64,000 nt of DNA from Ruegeria pomeroyi (GTDB taxonomy: Bacteria; Pseudomonadota; Alphaproteobacteria; Rhodobacterales; Rhodobacteraceae), in NCBI RefSeq assembly GCF_021405525.1, contig NZ_JAGQAG010000002.1, positions 1 through 64,000 of the forward strand. Reading direction: 5' to 3'. The stretch's first letter is position 1, and every line of letters starts with the position of its first letter. This document shows, piece by piece, positions 52,935-61,467 of the stretch. Under the pieces are notes generated by a model. It did no database searches. It was not told where the DNA came from and saw nothing but the letters and a program-made list of their open reading frames with translations. A program made the translations under genes and the position numbers.

Positions 52935-53877
52935 TCACGCGACTTTATCGAACTCATTGCACTGTTCATAGAACTTCTCCTCGGCCTCTGCTGGTGGGAT
53001 GTTTCCGATAGGCTGAAGCAGGCGGCGGTTGTTGAACCAGTCGACCCACTGCAGGGTTTCCCATTCGACGGCATCGGCGGTTTTCCACGGCCCCAGCCGG
53101 TGGATGACCTCGGCCTTGAACAACCCGATAATCGTTTCCGCCAGGGCGTTGTCGTAACTGTCGCCGACGCTGCCGACCGAGGGTTCGATCCCGGCCTCGG
53201 CCAAGCGCTCGGTATAGCGGATCGACACATACTGGCTGCCCCGGTCGCTGTGATGGACGAGATCCCCAGCCGGTCGTCGCTCATAGAGCGCCTGTTCCAA
53301 GGCATCGAGAACGAACTGCGTCTGCGGGGAACGTGACGCTCGCCAACCAACGATCCGGTTGGCGAAGGTGTCGATCACGAAGGCAACGTAGACAAATCCC
53401 TGCCAGGTCGAGACGTAAGTGAAGTCACTGACCCAGAGCGTGTTCGGCGCCGGTGCCCGGAACTTCCGGTTCACCTTGTCCAGTGGGCATGGCAGCGCCT
53501 TGTCAGGTCGCGTCGTCTTCTGCGCCTTGCCGCGAACAACGCCCTGTATGCCAAGCTCACGCATCAGCCGTTCCACCGTGCAGCGGGCGACATCAAAGCC
53601 CTCACGGCGCATCTGCTGCCAGACCTTGCGCACCCCATAAACCTTGAAGTTTTGATCCCAGACGCGCTGAACCTCGGGGCGCAGCACAGCATCCCGTTTG
53701 ACCCGATCCGATGCCAGCACAGGATCACGCTCGATGGCTTTGTACTCGTAGAAGGTCCCCTCTCGGCAGAATTGCCTTGCAATTCACCTGCCGGGCAATG
53801 GAAGGGGCGATCGGCAAAACCCGGCAGATCGGCTCGACCCCATACTCGGCCCGGTGATCGCTGATGACCCCGATCAT
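52935..53877 (-). pseudogene. IS3-family transposase orfB, disrupted by 43-bp insertion
   Basis: The integrase half of an IS3 transposase. The start, [20 protein letters not shown] followed by LPIAPS, runs from ATG at 53877, then the frame is lost. Removing 53757-53799 (43 bp) restores APS-TFYEYKAIERDPVLASD in frame with the main part. That part has DFTYVSTWQGFVYVAFVIDT, HHSDRGSQYVS and DSYDNALAETIIGLFKAEVI, i.e. an intact DDE triad. The element is therefore unlikely to transpose on its own. The inserted segment is hairpin-like. Confidence 0.88.
53757..53799. other. 43-bp hairpin-like insertion in IS3 orfB
   Basis: Segment that breaks the orfB frame. It has inner complementary arms: CGGCA with TGCCG outside, GAATTGC with GCAATTC inside, and a small bulge. 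Exact removal restores the expected protein, so it is a discrete insertion. Its edges are ambiguous by one base and no target duplication is seen. Confidence 0.75.
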
Positions 53878-54206
53878 CGTTTCAGTGGGCGGTCGAGCTC
53901 CGCCTGAGCAAAATACGCGCTGGCCTTTTTGAGGATCTCGTTGGCCTGACGCAGTTCCCGCACTTCGCGTTCCAGTTCTTTGATCCTGGCCCGCTCTTCC
54001 GACGTCACGCCATCCCGACGACCGGCGTCGGTTTCCTCCTGCTGAACCCAACGCCGCAACGTATCACGGCCACAGCCAATCTTCGGGGCAATCGCCTTGA
54101 TCGCCGCCGACTGGTTCTCGTAGCTGCCTTGATTGTCGAGCACCATCCGCACCGCTCTCGCGCGTGTTTCTGGTGAATAGCGGTTCGCTCTGTTGTCTCT
54201 ATCCAT
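53874..54206 (-). CDS. IS3-family transposase orfA
   Basis: A 110-residue orf[21 protein letters not shown], then a helix-turn-helix with [19 protein letters not shown] and a leucine-zipper-like end ([20 protein letters not shown]). It is intact, and its TGA overlaps the orfB ATG. In IS3 elements it normally joins orfB by frameshifting; here orfB is broken. Confidence 0.93.
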   Translation of the reverse strand: MDRDNRANRYSPETRARAVRMVLDNQGSYENQSAAIKAIAPKIGCGRDTLRRWVQQEETDAGRRDGVTSEERARIKELEREVRELRQANEILKKASAYFAQAELDRPLKR

Positions 54207-54258
54207 GGCTCCAATCCTTCCTCGATTTGGAGCCTCCGGAAAACCCGGAGCGGTTCAG

Positions 54259-54626
54259 ATCTGATAGTTGCTGCGGCTATTGATGCGCACCTGCTTGAAC
54301 TAGCCGGTGCGAACGATCTGAGCAAGGTCGGCGGCGTCGTTTCGGTCCGTCTTGACGGGGCGCATCTTCAAGGCAGCGTTCGTGTGACGCGCATCCATGC
54401 TGATGATGGGCACGTGCCTCTCGGCCAGCTCGTTCCAAAGCCAGACCGCAAGGGGGCCTGTCTCCATTCCGACCCGCACCAGACCAGGAGCGCCGTGCGC
54501 CAGAAAGTCGGTGATCGCATCCGGGCAGGTCGGTACGTTCTTCTCTGCCTGGATGCGTCCTTCGTCGTCGACAATGCAGATTGCAGTCGTCTCTTGGGCG
54601 ACATCAAGAGCGGCATAGCATGGCAT
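54259..54626 (-). pseudogene. IS110-family transposase, N-terminal remnant
   Basis: The DEDD domain of an IS110 transposase: MPCYAALDVAQETTAICIVD, VRVGMETGPLAVWLW and MRPVKTDRNDAADLAQIVR. An in-frame TAG at 54300-54302 stands where the family has Trp (RTG-stop-FKQVRI), so it carried a nonsense mutation. The frame goes on as NSRSNYQI to the IS3 edge and is lost beyond it. The C-terminal transposase_20 part is absent. Confidence 0.88.
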
Positions 54627-54776
54627 ACTGGTTCTCCTTCATCGTGTCGGCACAACGCCGATCGTTGGGTGATCAGTGTGGGAGATCCCGGCCTTGCCGG
54701 CGAGAAGGCCCACCCGCGATTACGCTAAGTGGTCCACCAACGGGCTTAGTTTTTCCTGCAATTTGGAGGATCAGCG

Positions 54777-54854
54777 ATGGCTGGAAAACGAGCGAAACCT
54801 GAAGAGATTGTATCGAAGCTTCGTCAGGTTGAAGTTCTGCAGGGCAAGGGATGA
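54777..54854 (+). pseudogene. IS3-family orfA fragment
   Basis: ATG at 54777 (GGAGG upstream) reads MAGKRAKPEEIVSKLRQVEV then LQGKG and a stop. This is the beginning of a second IS3-type orfA (the KPEEIVSKLRQVEVL signature), cut after 25 codons. A related sequence lies inverted at 54894-54921. Confidence 0.75.
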
Positions 54855-54921
54855 CAATAACGGAAGTGGAGCGCTAAATCGGAAACAGTTGCACCTTGTC
54901 CCTGCAGAACATCGACCTGAC
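54823..54921. repeat. Head-to-head IS3 orfA fragments (inverted repeat)
   Basis: GTCAGGTTGAAGTTCTGCAG with GGCAAGG (54823-54849) is mirrored on the other strand by 54894-54921, with a few differences. Read on the minus strand the second copy encodes QVDVLQGQGATVSDLA, a different IS3 orfA. Two diverged elements thus face each other over 44 bases. No functional gene remains here up to 55045. Confidence 0.7.
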
Positions 54922-55045
54922 TCGTCAACTGTTCGCTGCGCAAAACGGTTGTACAACTCGCTAGGTATCGGATCAGAACACCGTTGCCGTCGAAGCAGCG
55001 AAGGGAAAGAACGGGCTGCCAGCCATCCGTGCGGTCACCCTTGCC

Positions 55046-55753
55046 TCATACGGCCAAGATGTTTTTCAGGCCCGAGACAACTTCAGTCGCCTTGGACAAT
55101 TCCAGCCCCTCCTGAATATGGTTCAGGTGTTCCTTGACAAGAGCAGTGGCCGCGGCCTTGTCGCCGAGCTCGATCGCATGCAGGATCTCTTCGTGTTCAT
55201 CTTCGCGGCAACTGGTACCGTTACCGGAACCAAACAAGCCAACGATCAGCGATGTGCGGGTCACCAGCTCGCGGATGATCCGGGTCAGCAGATCGTTGCC
55301 AGAGACGGCGATCATCTTAACGTGAAACTCACCTGAAAGGCGAATGATCTCGGGGCGGTGACCTTTGAGCCTTGCTGTCTTCTCAAGCGTGATATGGTCC
55401 CGAAGGATTTGCCGTCCCCTGTCGTCGATCGTGCCGCAGATACTTCCCACGATCCCCGGCTCGATGTGAAGGCGTGCTTCGAAGACATCCTTGGCTTCCT
55501 TGGCGTCGGGGCAGGCGACATAGGCGCCCCGATTGGACTGCAAATCCACGATCCCCTGGCTGGATAGCAACAGCAAGGCACGGCGCACCTTCATCCTGCC
55601 GACATTGAAGGTTTCGCACAGATCCGCTTCGCTCAGCTTTGTTTTTGGCGCGAGGCGCTGTTCCATCACCGCCTTGAAGATCCTGTCGACGATGACTCGC
55701 TCGTCGGGGTCTGAAGAGGACCTGATAGGTGTTTGTGGGTCGGCTGCGGTCAT
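55046..55753 (-). CDS. GntR-family regulator (FCD type) of the ureide operon
   Basis: A 235-residue regulator. The N-terminal winged helix has TKLSEADLCETFNVGRMKVR and RALLLLSSQGIVDLQSNRGA; the C-terminal FCD domain starts around DVFEARLHIEPGIVG. ATG at 55753 is chosen at the start of the conserved region. It is divergent from the ABC-allantoin operon, and TTGTTAACAA lies within that operon's promoter. It likely senses allantoin or a breakdown product. Confidence 0.92.
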   Translation of the reverse strand: MTAADPQTPIRSSSDPDERVIVDRIFKAVMEQRLAPKTKLSEADLCETFNVGRMKVRRALLLLSSQGIVDLQSNRGAYVACPDAKEAKDVFEARLHIEPGIVGSICGTIDDRGRQILRDHITLEKTARLKGHRPEIIRLSGEFHVKMIAVSGNDLLTRIIRELVTRTSLIVGLFGSGNGTSCREDEHEEILHAIELGDKAAATALVKEHLNHIQEGLELSKATEVVSGLKNILAV

Positions 55754-55855
55754 GTTGTGGCGTCTGAACTGAGCAATAAGGATGTTAGCGAATATATAGC
55801 AGCGGATCGTGTTTCCGAAAGCCCCCCCTATTGTCGGCAAAGTGGAAAAAATACG

Positions 55856-55884
55856 TTGACAAAAATTGTTAACAAAACTTTACT
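55856..55884 (+). promoter_or_regulatory. Promoter of the ureide operon with GntR operator
   Basis: TTGACA (55856-55861) and TTTACT (55879-55884) are 17 bases apart and point to the binding-protein gene. The spacer holds TTGTTAACAA (55866-55875), a perfect 10-bp palindrome of the FCD-regulator type. The layout implies direct repression by the adjacent GntR protein. Confidence 0.7.
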
Positions 55885-55962
55885 CCGGTCATCGCCCCGT
55901 GACAAGCGGTGTGGTGCGCGGGCAGTGGAGGTGTTCGCGTACGCTCAACAGAGGAGGATCCA

Positions 55963-57150
55963 ATGAAACGAAGAACTGCCATGAAATCGGCCGTGGCCGC
56001 GATTGCACTGTCTGCGATCGGCGCAAGCGCTGCCTGGGCCGAGAACCCGACGCTGAAAATCGGATTTGTCGGCGTAACAAGCGGGCCGGCCGCGGCCTGG
56101 GGGATCTCGAACCAGCGTTCGATGGAAACACGTGCGGCCTGGATCAATGAAACCGGCGGCTACACCATCGGCGACACCACCTATGACATCGAGATCGTTT
56201 CGTTCGACGACCAGAAAGACCCCAAACGGGCGATCGCCGGCATGGAGAAGATGGCGCAAGAGGGCATTCACTATGTGGTCGGCCCGAACGTTGATGACGG
56301 CGCCGCAGCGGTGCGTCCGGTGGCCGAGGCCAACGGCATCATGTACTTCCCCTATGCCTTCCCCAAGGAGCTTTATACCGCTCCGGCATCGAACGCGGTT
56401 CTGGGCATGGTGGCCAACTACCAGTCCGGTCCGGCGATCTACAAGTACCTGCGCGACGAGAAGGGCGTGAAGACGGTTGCCTTTGTCGCAGCCAATGAAT
56501 CGGATCCGCTGAGCCAACGTGATGGCGGCATCGAGGCGGCCAACGCGCTGGGTCTCGAGGTGGTCTCGGACAACGTGACCTATCAAGTGGATACCACCGA
56601 CTTCACTCCGGTTCTGACCCCGGTGATGCGTACTATGCCGGACCTTCTGGTTCTTTCGGGTGTGTCGCCGGCCAACGCGCCGCAGTTGATCCGTTCGGCC
56701 CGCGAGCTTGGCTTCCAGGGCTTCATCTCGACCGAGACGGCGCAGGATGCGCAGGTGCTGCGTGAAGGTGCCGGCGACCTGGCGAACGGCTTTATCTCCG
56801 TCGGTGGTGCTTCGACGCCGGAGCTGGCCTCGGACGCAATGAAAGAATTCGTCGACCGCTACACCAAGATGTTTGGCGAATACAACGACGAGTCGAACAC
56901 CAAGGTCTACGCGCTGGAGTATATCCTGGAAACGCTGAAGGCGAACCCGGCGGGGATTGACGACGTCAAAGCCTTCCAAGCCACCATGGATGCGTTCGAA
57001 GCGCCGAACCCTTACATGAAGGGCGATGCCAAGCTGCGCTATGTCGGCAGCACCTCTTTCGGGCAGAAGCGGCAGGTTGCCGTTCCGCTGGTGGTGAACG
57101 TCTATCAGGACGGCGCGTTTGAAACGCTGTTTGTCGCCGAAGTCGACTAA
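55963..57150 (+). CDS. ABC transporter substrate-binding protein (Urt/Liv type, ureide uptake)
   Basis: A 395-residue periplasmic protein. A signal peptide ends GASAAWA; the mature part starts ENPTLKIGFVGVTSGPAAAW. It has the Leu/Ile/Val-binding fold with DQKDPKRAIAGMEKMAQEG and VVGPNVDDGAAAVRPVAEA. ATG at 55963 has GAGGAGGA upstream. The other operon genes degrade allantoin, so allantoin or another ureide is the likely ligand. A hairpin follows the gene. Confidence 0.9.
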   Translation: MKRRTAMKSAVAAIALSAIGASAAWAENPTLKIGFVGVTSGPAAAWGISNQRSMETRAAWINETGGYTIGDTTYDIEIVSFDDQKDPKRAIAGMEKMAQEGIHYVVGPNVDDGAAAVRPVAEANGIMYFPYAFPKELYTAPASNAVLGMVANYQSGPAIYKYLRDEKGVKTVAFVAANESDPLSQRDGGIEAANALGLEVVSDNVTYQVDTTDFTPVLTPVMRTMPDLLVLSGVSPANAPQLIRSARELGFQGFISTETAQDAQVLREGAGDLANGFISVGGASTPELASDAMKEFVDRYTKMFGEYNDESNTKVYALEYILETLKANPAGIDDVKAFQATMDAFEAPNPYMKGDAKLRYVGSTSFGQKRQVAVPLVVNVYQDGAFETLFVAEVD

Positions 57151-57187
57151 ACTCCTCTAACAATCAGAAACGCGTTCTTCGCCAGAA

Positions 57188-57212
57188 GATCCCGGGCCTT
57201 GTGCCCGGGGTC
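57188..57212 (+). terminator. Hairpin after ureide-binding protein gene
   Basis: GATCCCGGGC (57188-57197) and GCCCGGGGTC (57203-57212) form a 10-bp stem with one G-T pair and a 5-base loop. No T-run. It probably stabilises the binding-protein mRNA and reduces read-through. Confidence 0.72.
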
Positions 57213-57230
57213 ATCCAGAGAGGTTTTCCA

Positions 57231-58100
57231 ATGGAACAGATATTGGCAAACGGTGTCTATCTAGGGTCGCAATATGCGATGATTGCCTTGGGCCTGACAC
57301 TCATTTTTGCCCTCATGAATGTGCTGAACTTTGCCCATGGCCAGATGTATGTGCTGGGCGGGTTCGTGACCTACACGTTCTACGGACAGCTGGGGCTGCC
57401 CTTTGTCGTCGCCCTGCTGATCTCGTGCGTCACGCTGGCCATCCTGGGTGCATTGATCGAGAAATTCCTGTTTGCGCCGGTCATCAAGCGATCCGCGCGC
57501 GACGAAAGCACGATGCTGCTCGCCGCCGGTATCGCGTTCCTTTTGGATGCAATCATTCTGCTGGTGTTTGGTGAAAAACAGCGTGGCGTGCCCAAGATCG
57601 TTAACGGCGTCTTCAACTGGGATTTCCGGCTGATCATGCCCTATGACCGCATATTGATCTGTGTGCTGGCGATCCTGTCGATTGTTGGGTTCATCGCCTT
57701 CATGCAGTATTCGAAGACCGGCCGAGCGCTGCGTGCGCTGGCTCAGGACCGGGTTGCCGCCCAGTTGATGGGCGTGAATGTGGACCGCTATTCGATGATC
57801 GGTTTCGCGCTTGGAGCGATGCTGGCGGGTTTGGTCGGCGGGCTTCTCGTCACCATCACCGGTATCAACCTTGGCATGGGCGGCCCGACTTCGATCAAGG
57901 CCTTCATGATGGTGATGATTGGTGGCGCCGGGGTGATCTCGGGTGCAATCGCGGGCGGCATCATCCTTGGCTTTCTCGAAGCCATCGGGCTCGCCGTTCT
58001 GTCGCAATATGGCGACATCACCTATTTGCTGATCTTCATCTCGCTGATGATTTTCCTGGCCATCCGCCCGCAGGGCCTGATGGGCAAACCCTGGGGTTGA
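57231..58100 (+). CDS. ABC transporter permease (LivH/UrtB type)
   Basis: A 289-residue membrane protein opening EQILANGVYLGSQYAMIALG and LTLIFALMNVLNFAHGQMYV, classic for LivH. RALAQDRVAAQLMGVNVDRY is the coupling region. ATG at 57231 has AGAGAGG upstream. It pairs with the LivM-type permease encoded next to form the channel. Confidence 0.93.
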   Translation: MEQILANGVYLGSQYAMIALGLTLIFALMNVLNFAHGQMYVLGGFVTYTFYGQLGLPFVVALLISCVTLAILGALIEKFLFAPVIKRSARDESTMLLAAGIAFLLDAIILLVFGEKQRGVPKIVNGVFNWDFRLIMPYDRILICVLAILSIVGFIAFMQYSKTGRALRALAQDRVAAQLMGVNVDRYSMIGFALGAMLAGLVGGLLVTITGINLGMGGPTSIKAFMMVMIGGAGVISGAIAGGIILGFLEAIGLAVLSQYGDITYLLIFISLMIFLAIRPQGLMGKPWG

Positions 58101-58104
58101 GAAC

Positions 58105-59130
58105 ATGAAAAACATCACCTCGAAGCAAATTGCCGGTGTCGCGATCTTTCTGTTCGCCATCTATGTGGCGGTGCCTGTGCTGATCGGTGTCACCGGGCGT
58201 TGGGACTTCTACTTCACCCTTACCTCTGTGGCGCTGCTGTCGATCGCGGCCGCCGGAGTCTGGCTGACCTTCTACATCGGCCGGATCAATATCGGGCAGG
58301 GCGCGTTTGCGCTGATCGGCGCCTATGTTTCGGCTATCCTGGTCACCAAGGTGGGGATGAACTTCTGGATCACCCTGCCGCTGGCCGGCCTTTTCGCCGC
58401 GCTCTTTGCGGTGCTGATCGGGTTGCCCATTCTGCGGTTGCGTGGCGTCTATTTTGCGATGATCACCTTGGTTCTGACCGAGGTCGTCAAGCTAACCGCC
58501 CTGGCCCTGCCGGTAACCAACGGTGCCAAGGGGATCGTGTCGATCCCGCTGCCGCAGGAATTGTCGATCTTCGGGATCACGCTGATCCCCGATTTCGCCA
58601 CGCTGAGCAACGTCAAGCTGGCGTTCTACTATGTTGCCTGCACCCTGATGGTGATCTGCTTTGCCGCGATGTACCGCCTGGTCAATTCACGGCTTGGACA
58701 CCTGTGCCGGTCGATGCAGCAGAACGAGGAACTGGCCTCGTCCATCGGTGTCAACATCGCTTCGCTGCGGATCATTGTATTTGCCATCTCGTCGTTCTTG
58801 GGCGGTATCGGCGGAGCGATGTTCGGGTCGATCGCGCAGTCGGTCTACCCCTCGACCTTCCAGGTCGCGGATTCGGTCAACTTCATGCTCTACACCTTCC
58901 TGGGAGGGCTGGGGTACGTGTTCGGGCCGATGCTGGGCACTCTGACGCTCTATTTCGGTTGGAACCTGCTCTTTGAGTTCGGCAAATACCAACTGCTTAT
59001 CTACTCGTCGATCATGATCCTTCTGATGCTGTTCCTGCCGAACGGATTGCTGAGCCTGCGTCTGCCGAAAGGCAAGAAACCGAACGCTGCTGCCGAAGCC
59101 GGCAAGAAAGCGGAAGGAGCATCCAAATGA
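58105..59130 (+). CDS. ABC transporter permease (LivM/UrtC type)
   Basis: A 341-residue membrane protein. IGRINIGQGAFALIGAYVSA and GLPILRLRGVYFAMITLVLT are LivM signatures; LCRSMQQNEELASSIGVNIA is the coupling loop. The C-terminal tail GKKPNAAAEAGKKAEGASK is charged. It overlaps the ATPase gene by four bases. Confidence 0.93.
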   Translation: MKNITSKQIAGVAIFLFAIYVAVPVLIGVTGRWDFYFTLTSVALLSIAAAGVWLTFYIGRINIGQGAFALIGAYVSAILVTKVGMNFWITLPLAGLFAALFAVLIGLPILRLRGVYFAMITLVLTEVVKLTALALPVTNGAKGIVSIPLPQELSIFGITLIPDFATLSNVKLAFYYVACTLMVICFAAMYRLVNSRLGHLCRSMQQNEELASSIGVNIASLRIIVFAISSFLGGIGGAMFGSIAQSVYPSTFQVADSVNFMLYTFLGGLGYVFGPMLGTLTLYFGWNLLFEFGKYQLLIYSSIMILLMLFLPNGLLSLRLPKGKKPNAAAEAGKKAEGASK

Positions 59131-59906
59131 GCACCCTTCTTGAAATCAAGAACGTCACCAAGAAGTTCGGTGGCCTGACCGCGAACAACAATGTCAGCTT
59201 TGACGTTGACGAGCATGAGATCCTGTCGGTGATCGGTCCGAACGGGGCGGGAAAATCGACCCTGTTCAAGATGATCTCTTCTTTCCTGCCCACCACCAGC
59301 GGCGAGGTGCTGATGCGGGGAGAGCGGATTTCAAATCTCAAGCCCCATGTCGTCGCCCGCAAAGGGGTAGTGCGGACCTTTCAGGAAACCACGATCTTCA
59401 AGAGCATGACCGCGCGCGAAAGCGTGATCGTGTCGCAGCACCTGCGGTCGACCGCGTCGCTGGGGGGGTATTTCATGGGCACCCATGCCGCCCAGGAAGA
59501 TATCCGCAAGTTCGGCGATCAGGCGGATGAAATTCTGGAGTTCCTCGGCCTGGGCGATGTGCGCAACGAGTTGGCCTCGAACCTGCCGCAAGGCAGTCTG
59601 CGGGCGCTGGGGATCGCCATCGGGCTGGCGACGGATCCGACGGTCCTCTTGCTGGACGAACCCTTTGCCGGCATGAACCATGACGAGACGATGCGGACGG
59701 TGAATCTGGTGCGCAAGGTGCGCGACCGCGGGGTAACCGTTTTGCTGGTCGAACATGACATGCCGGCGGTGATGTCGATTTCCGACCGTATCGTGGTGCT
59801 GAATTTCGGCGAGAAGATCGCCGAGGGCACCCCTGCCGAGATCCAGAGCAATGAAAAAGTCATCGAAGCCTATCTGGGCAGCGCCGATGACGAGATCGGG
59901 ATGTGA
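59127..59906 (+). CDS. ABC transporter ATPase (LivG/UrtD type)
   Basis: A 259-residue nucleotide-binding subunit. Walker A is GPNGAGKSTLFK, Walker B VLLLDEPFAGM, and the LivG-type insertion region is present. The signature motif reads LPQGSLRALGIA instead of the usual LPYGxQR or LSGGQ, an unusual change at a conserved loop. The fold and neighbours leave no doubt about the role. Confidence 0.93.
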   Translation: MSTLLEIKNVTKKFGGLTANNNVSFDVDEHEILSVIGPNGAGKSTLFKMISSFLPTTSGEVLMRGERISNLKPHVVARKGVVRTFQETTIFKSMTARESVIVSQHLRSTASLGGYFMGTHAAQEDIRKFGDQADEILEFLGLGDVRNELASNLPQGSLRALGIAIGLATDPTVLLLDEPFAGMNHDETMRTVNLVRKVRDRGVTVLLVEHDMPAVMSISDRIVVLNFGEKIAEGTPAEIQSNEKVIEAYLGSADDEIGM

Positions 59907-59908
59907 CC

Positions 59909-60643
59909 ATGTCGGAGATGTTGAACTTCAAGAACGTGGAACTCTTCTATGACCACGTCTATGCGCTGAAAGGCGTATCCATGCACCTTTCGCAGGGCGA
60001 AACGGTTGCCCTGATCGGCTCAAACGGGGCGGGTAAATCCTCTATCCTGAGAGCCATCACCGGGCTGGCCAAGATCAAGTCGGGCTCTATCGAGTTTATG
60101 GGGCAGCGGCTGGATGGCCGGACGGCATCGGATATCGTTGGTATGGGAATTGCCATGGTCCCGGAAGGGCGGCGGGTGTTTCCTTTCATGTCGGTGCGCG
60201 ACAACCTGATGATGGGGGCGTTTACCCGCAGCGACAAGAAGGGGATCGCCGATACGCTGGACAGTGTTCTGGAGCGGTTCCCGCGTCTGAAAGAGCGTTA
60301 TTCGCAAGCAGCGGGCACCCTTTCGGGCGGTGAACAGCAGATGATGGTGATCGGCCGTGCGCTGATGGCCAAGCCCAAGCTGCTTCTGCTTGATGAGCCG
60401 TCGTTGGGGATTGCGCCCAAGCTGGTTCAGGATATCGCCCGCTCGATCGTGGCGATCAACCGCGACGAGGGCGTTTCGGTATTGCTGGTGGAGCAGAACT
60501 CTCGCATGGCGCTCAGCATTTCGCACCGTGCCTATGCGTTGACCACGGGCAGCGTGGTGATCGAGGGCAACTCGAAAGAGCTGTTGCATGATGACCGGAT
60601 CAAGGCCGCCTATCTGGGTGGCGAGATTGAAGGGGCCGCATGA
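59909..60643 (+). CDS. ABC transporter ATPase (LivF/UrtE type)
   Basis: A 244-residue nucleotide-binding subunit. Walker A GSNGAGKSSILR, signature TLSGGEQQMMVIG, Walker B LLLLDEPSLGIAP. ATG at 59909 is used; GTG at 59903 overlapping the preceding stop is an alternative. It completes a five-gene Liv/Urt-type importer. Its stop overlaps the racemase start (ATGATG). Confidence 0.93.
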   Translation: MSEMLNFKNVELFYDHVYALKGVSMHLSQGETVALIGSNGAGKSSILRAITGLAKIKSGSIEFMGQRLDGRTASDIVGMGIAMVPEGRRVFPFMSVRDNLMMGAFTRSDKKGIADTLDSVLERFPRLKERYSQAAGTLSGGEQQMMVIGRALMAKPKLLLLDEPSLGIAPKLVQDIARSIVAINRDEGVSVLLVEQNSRMALSISHRAYALTTGSVVIEGNSKELLHDDRIKAAYLGGEIEGAA

Positions 60644-61353
60644 TGAAGTTGCTCGTCATCAACCCCAATACGACCAAGTCGATGACCCGGAAAATCGCCG
60701 CGGCCGCCCGCCTGGTGGCGCGCGCTGATACCGAGATCATCGCCACCGAGTCGCAATCTGGTCCTGCCAGCATCGAAGGTTTCCACGATGTCGCGATGTG
60801 CCACGCAGGGCTGATCACGGAGGCGGCGCGCCATGCCGATGTGGATGCGGTGGTTGTGGCCTGTTTCGATGACACCGGGCTGGATGCGCTGCGTTGCCAG
60901 TTCGAGGCGCCGGTCCTGGGGATCGGCGAGGCTGCCTATCACGCGGCCAGCATGGTGGCGAACCGGTTCTCGGTTGTGACAACTTTGCGCCGGTCGGTTC
61001 CGGGGATCGAGGCCAATCTCGCCCGCTACGGGCTGGCTGCCCGTTGCGCGCGAGTCCGGGCCTCGGATATCCCGGTTCTGAAGCTGGAAGAGAACGATCC
61101 TGGTTGTCTGGCGGTGATCCGGAACCAGATCCGGGACGCGATCGAGGTGGATGGGGCCGAGGCTGTGGTGCTGGGCTGCGCGGGGATGGCGGACCTGATG
61201 GGAAGCCTATCGGACGAGTTTGGCATTCCGGTGATCGACGGTGTCGCTTCGGCCGTCTGCATGGCCGAGGCATTGGTTGCGGCCGGGCTCAGGACGTCAA
61301 AGATCGGCGGCTACGCAACCCCGATCCGGAAAACGGTGGCTGTCGCGATTTGA
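60640..61353 (+). CDS. Asp/Glu/hydantoin racemase family protein (likely allantoin racemase)
   Basis: A 237-residue protein: LLVINPNTTKSMTRKIAAAA at the start, two catalytic-type cysteines in VVVACFDDTGLDALR and VVLGCAGMADLMG, and a typical C-terminal VDGVASAVCMAEALV. Family members include hydantoin racemase and allantoin racemase HpxA. Between the importer and a PuuE-type allantoinase, allantoin racemase is the best guess: it would supply the enantiomer the hydrolase prefers. Confidence 0.88.
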   Translation: MMKLLVINPNTTKSMTRKIAAAARLVARADTEIIATESQSGPASIEGFHDVAMCHAGLITEAARHADVDAVVVACFDDTGLDALRCQFEAPVLGIGEAAYHAASMVANRFSVVTTLRRSVPGIEANLARYGLAARCARVRASDIPVLKLEENDPGCLAVIRNQIRDAIEVDGAEAVVLGCAGMADLMGSLSDEFGIPVIDGVASAVCMAEALVAAGLRTSKIGGYATPIRKTVAVAI

Positions 61354-61467
61354 CCCGCGCCGTGAAGCCACGCGCCCGATCGCCGGGGCGCGGCTTCTTG
61401 ACCCAAAGTCTGAAAAGCGCCGGCTGTCGCTGCATTGGCATTCGCCGAGCGACTTGAGGAGAGTGTG

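Larger units (their letters stand above)
52895..54258 (-). mobile_element. IS3-family element with imperfect 27-bp ends
   Basis: The ends TGAACCGCCCCGGTTTTCCC (52896 on) and the complement of 54231-54257 match at most of 27 positions; one further outer C:G pair extends them to 52895 and 54258. It contains orfA and a disrupted orfB. No 3-4 bp target duplication is evident. It interrupts an IS110-type transposase gene on its right side. Confidence 0.85.

Noticed and set aside
55945-56979. 344-codon minus-strand frame opposite the ureide-binding protein
   Set aside because: Antisense shadow, Arg/His-rich, no domain.
57261-58160. 299-codon minus-strand frame opposite the LivH-type permease
   Set aside because: Antisense shadow of a clear membrane protein gene.
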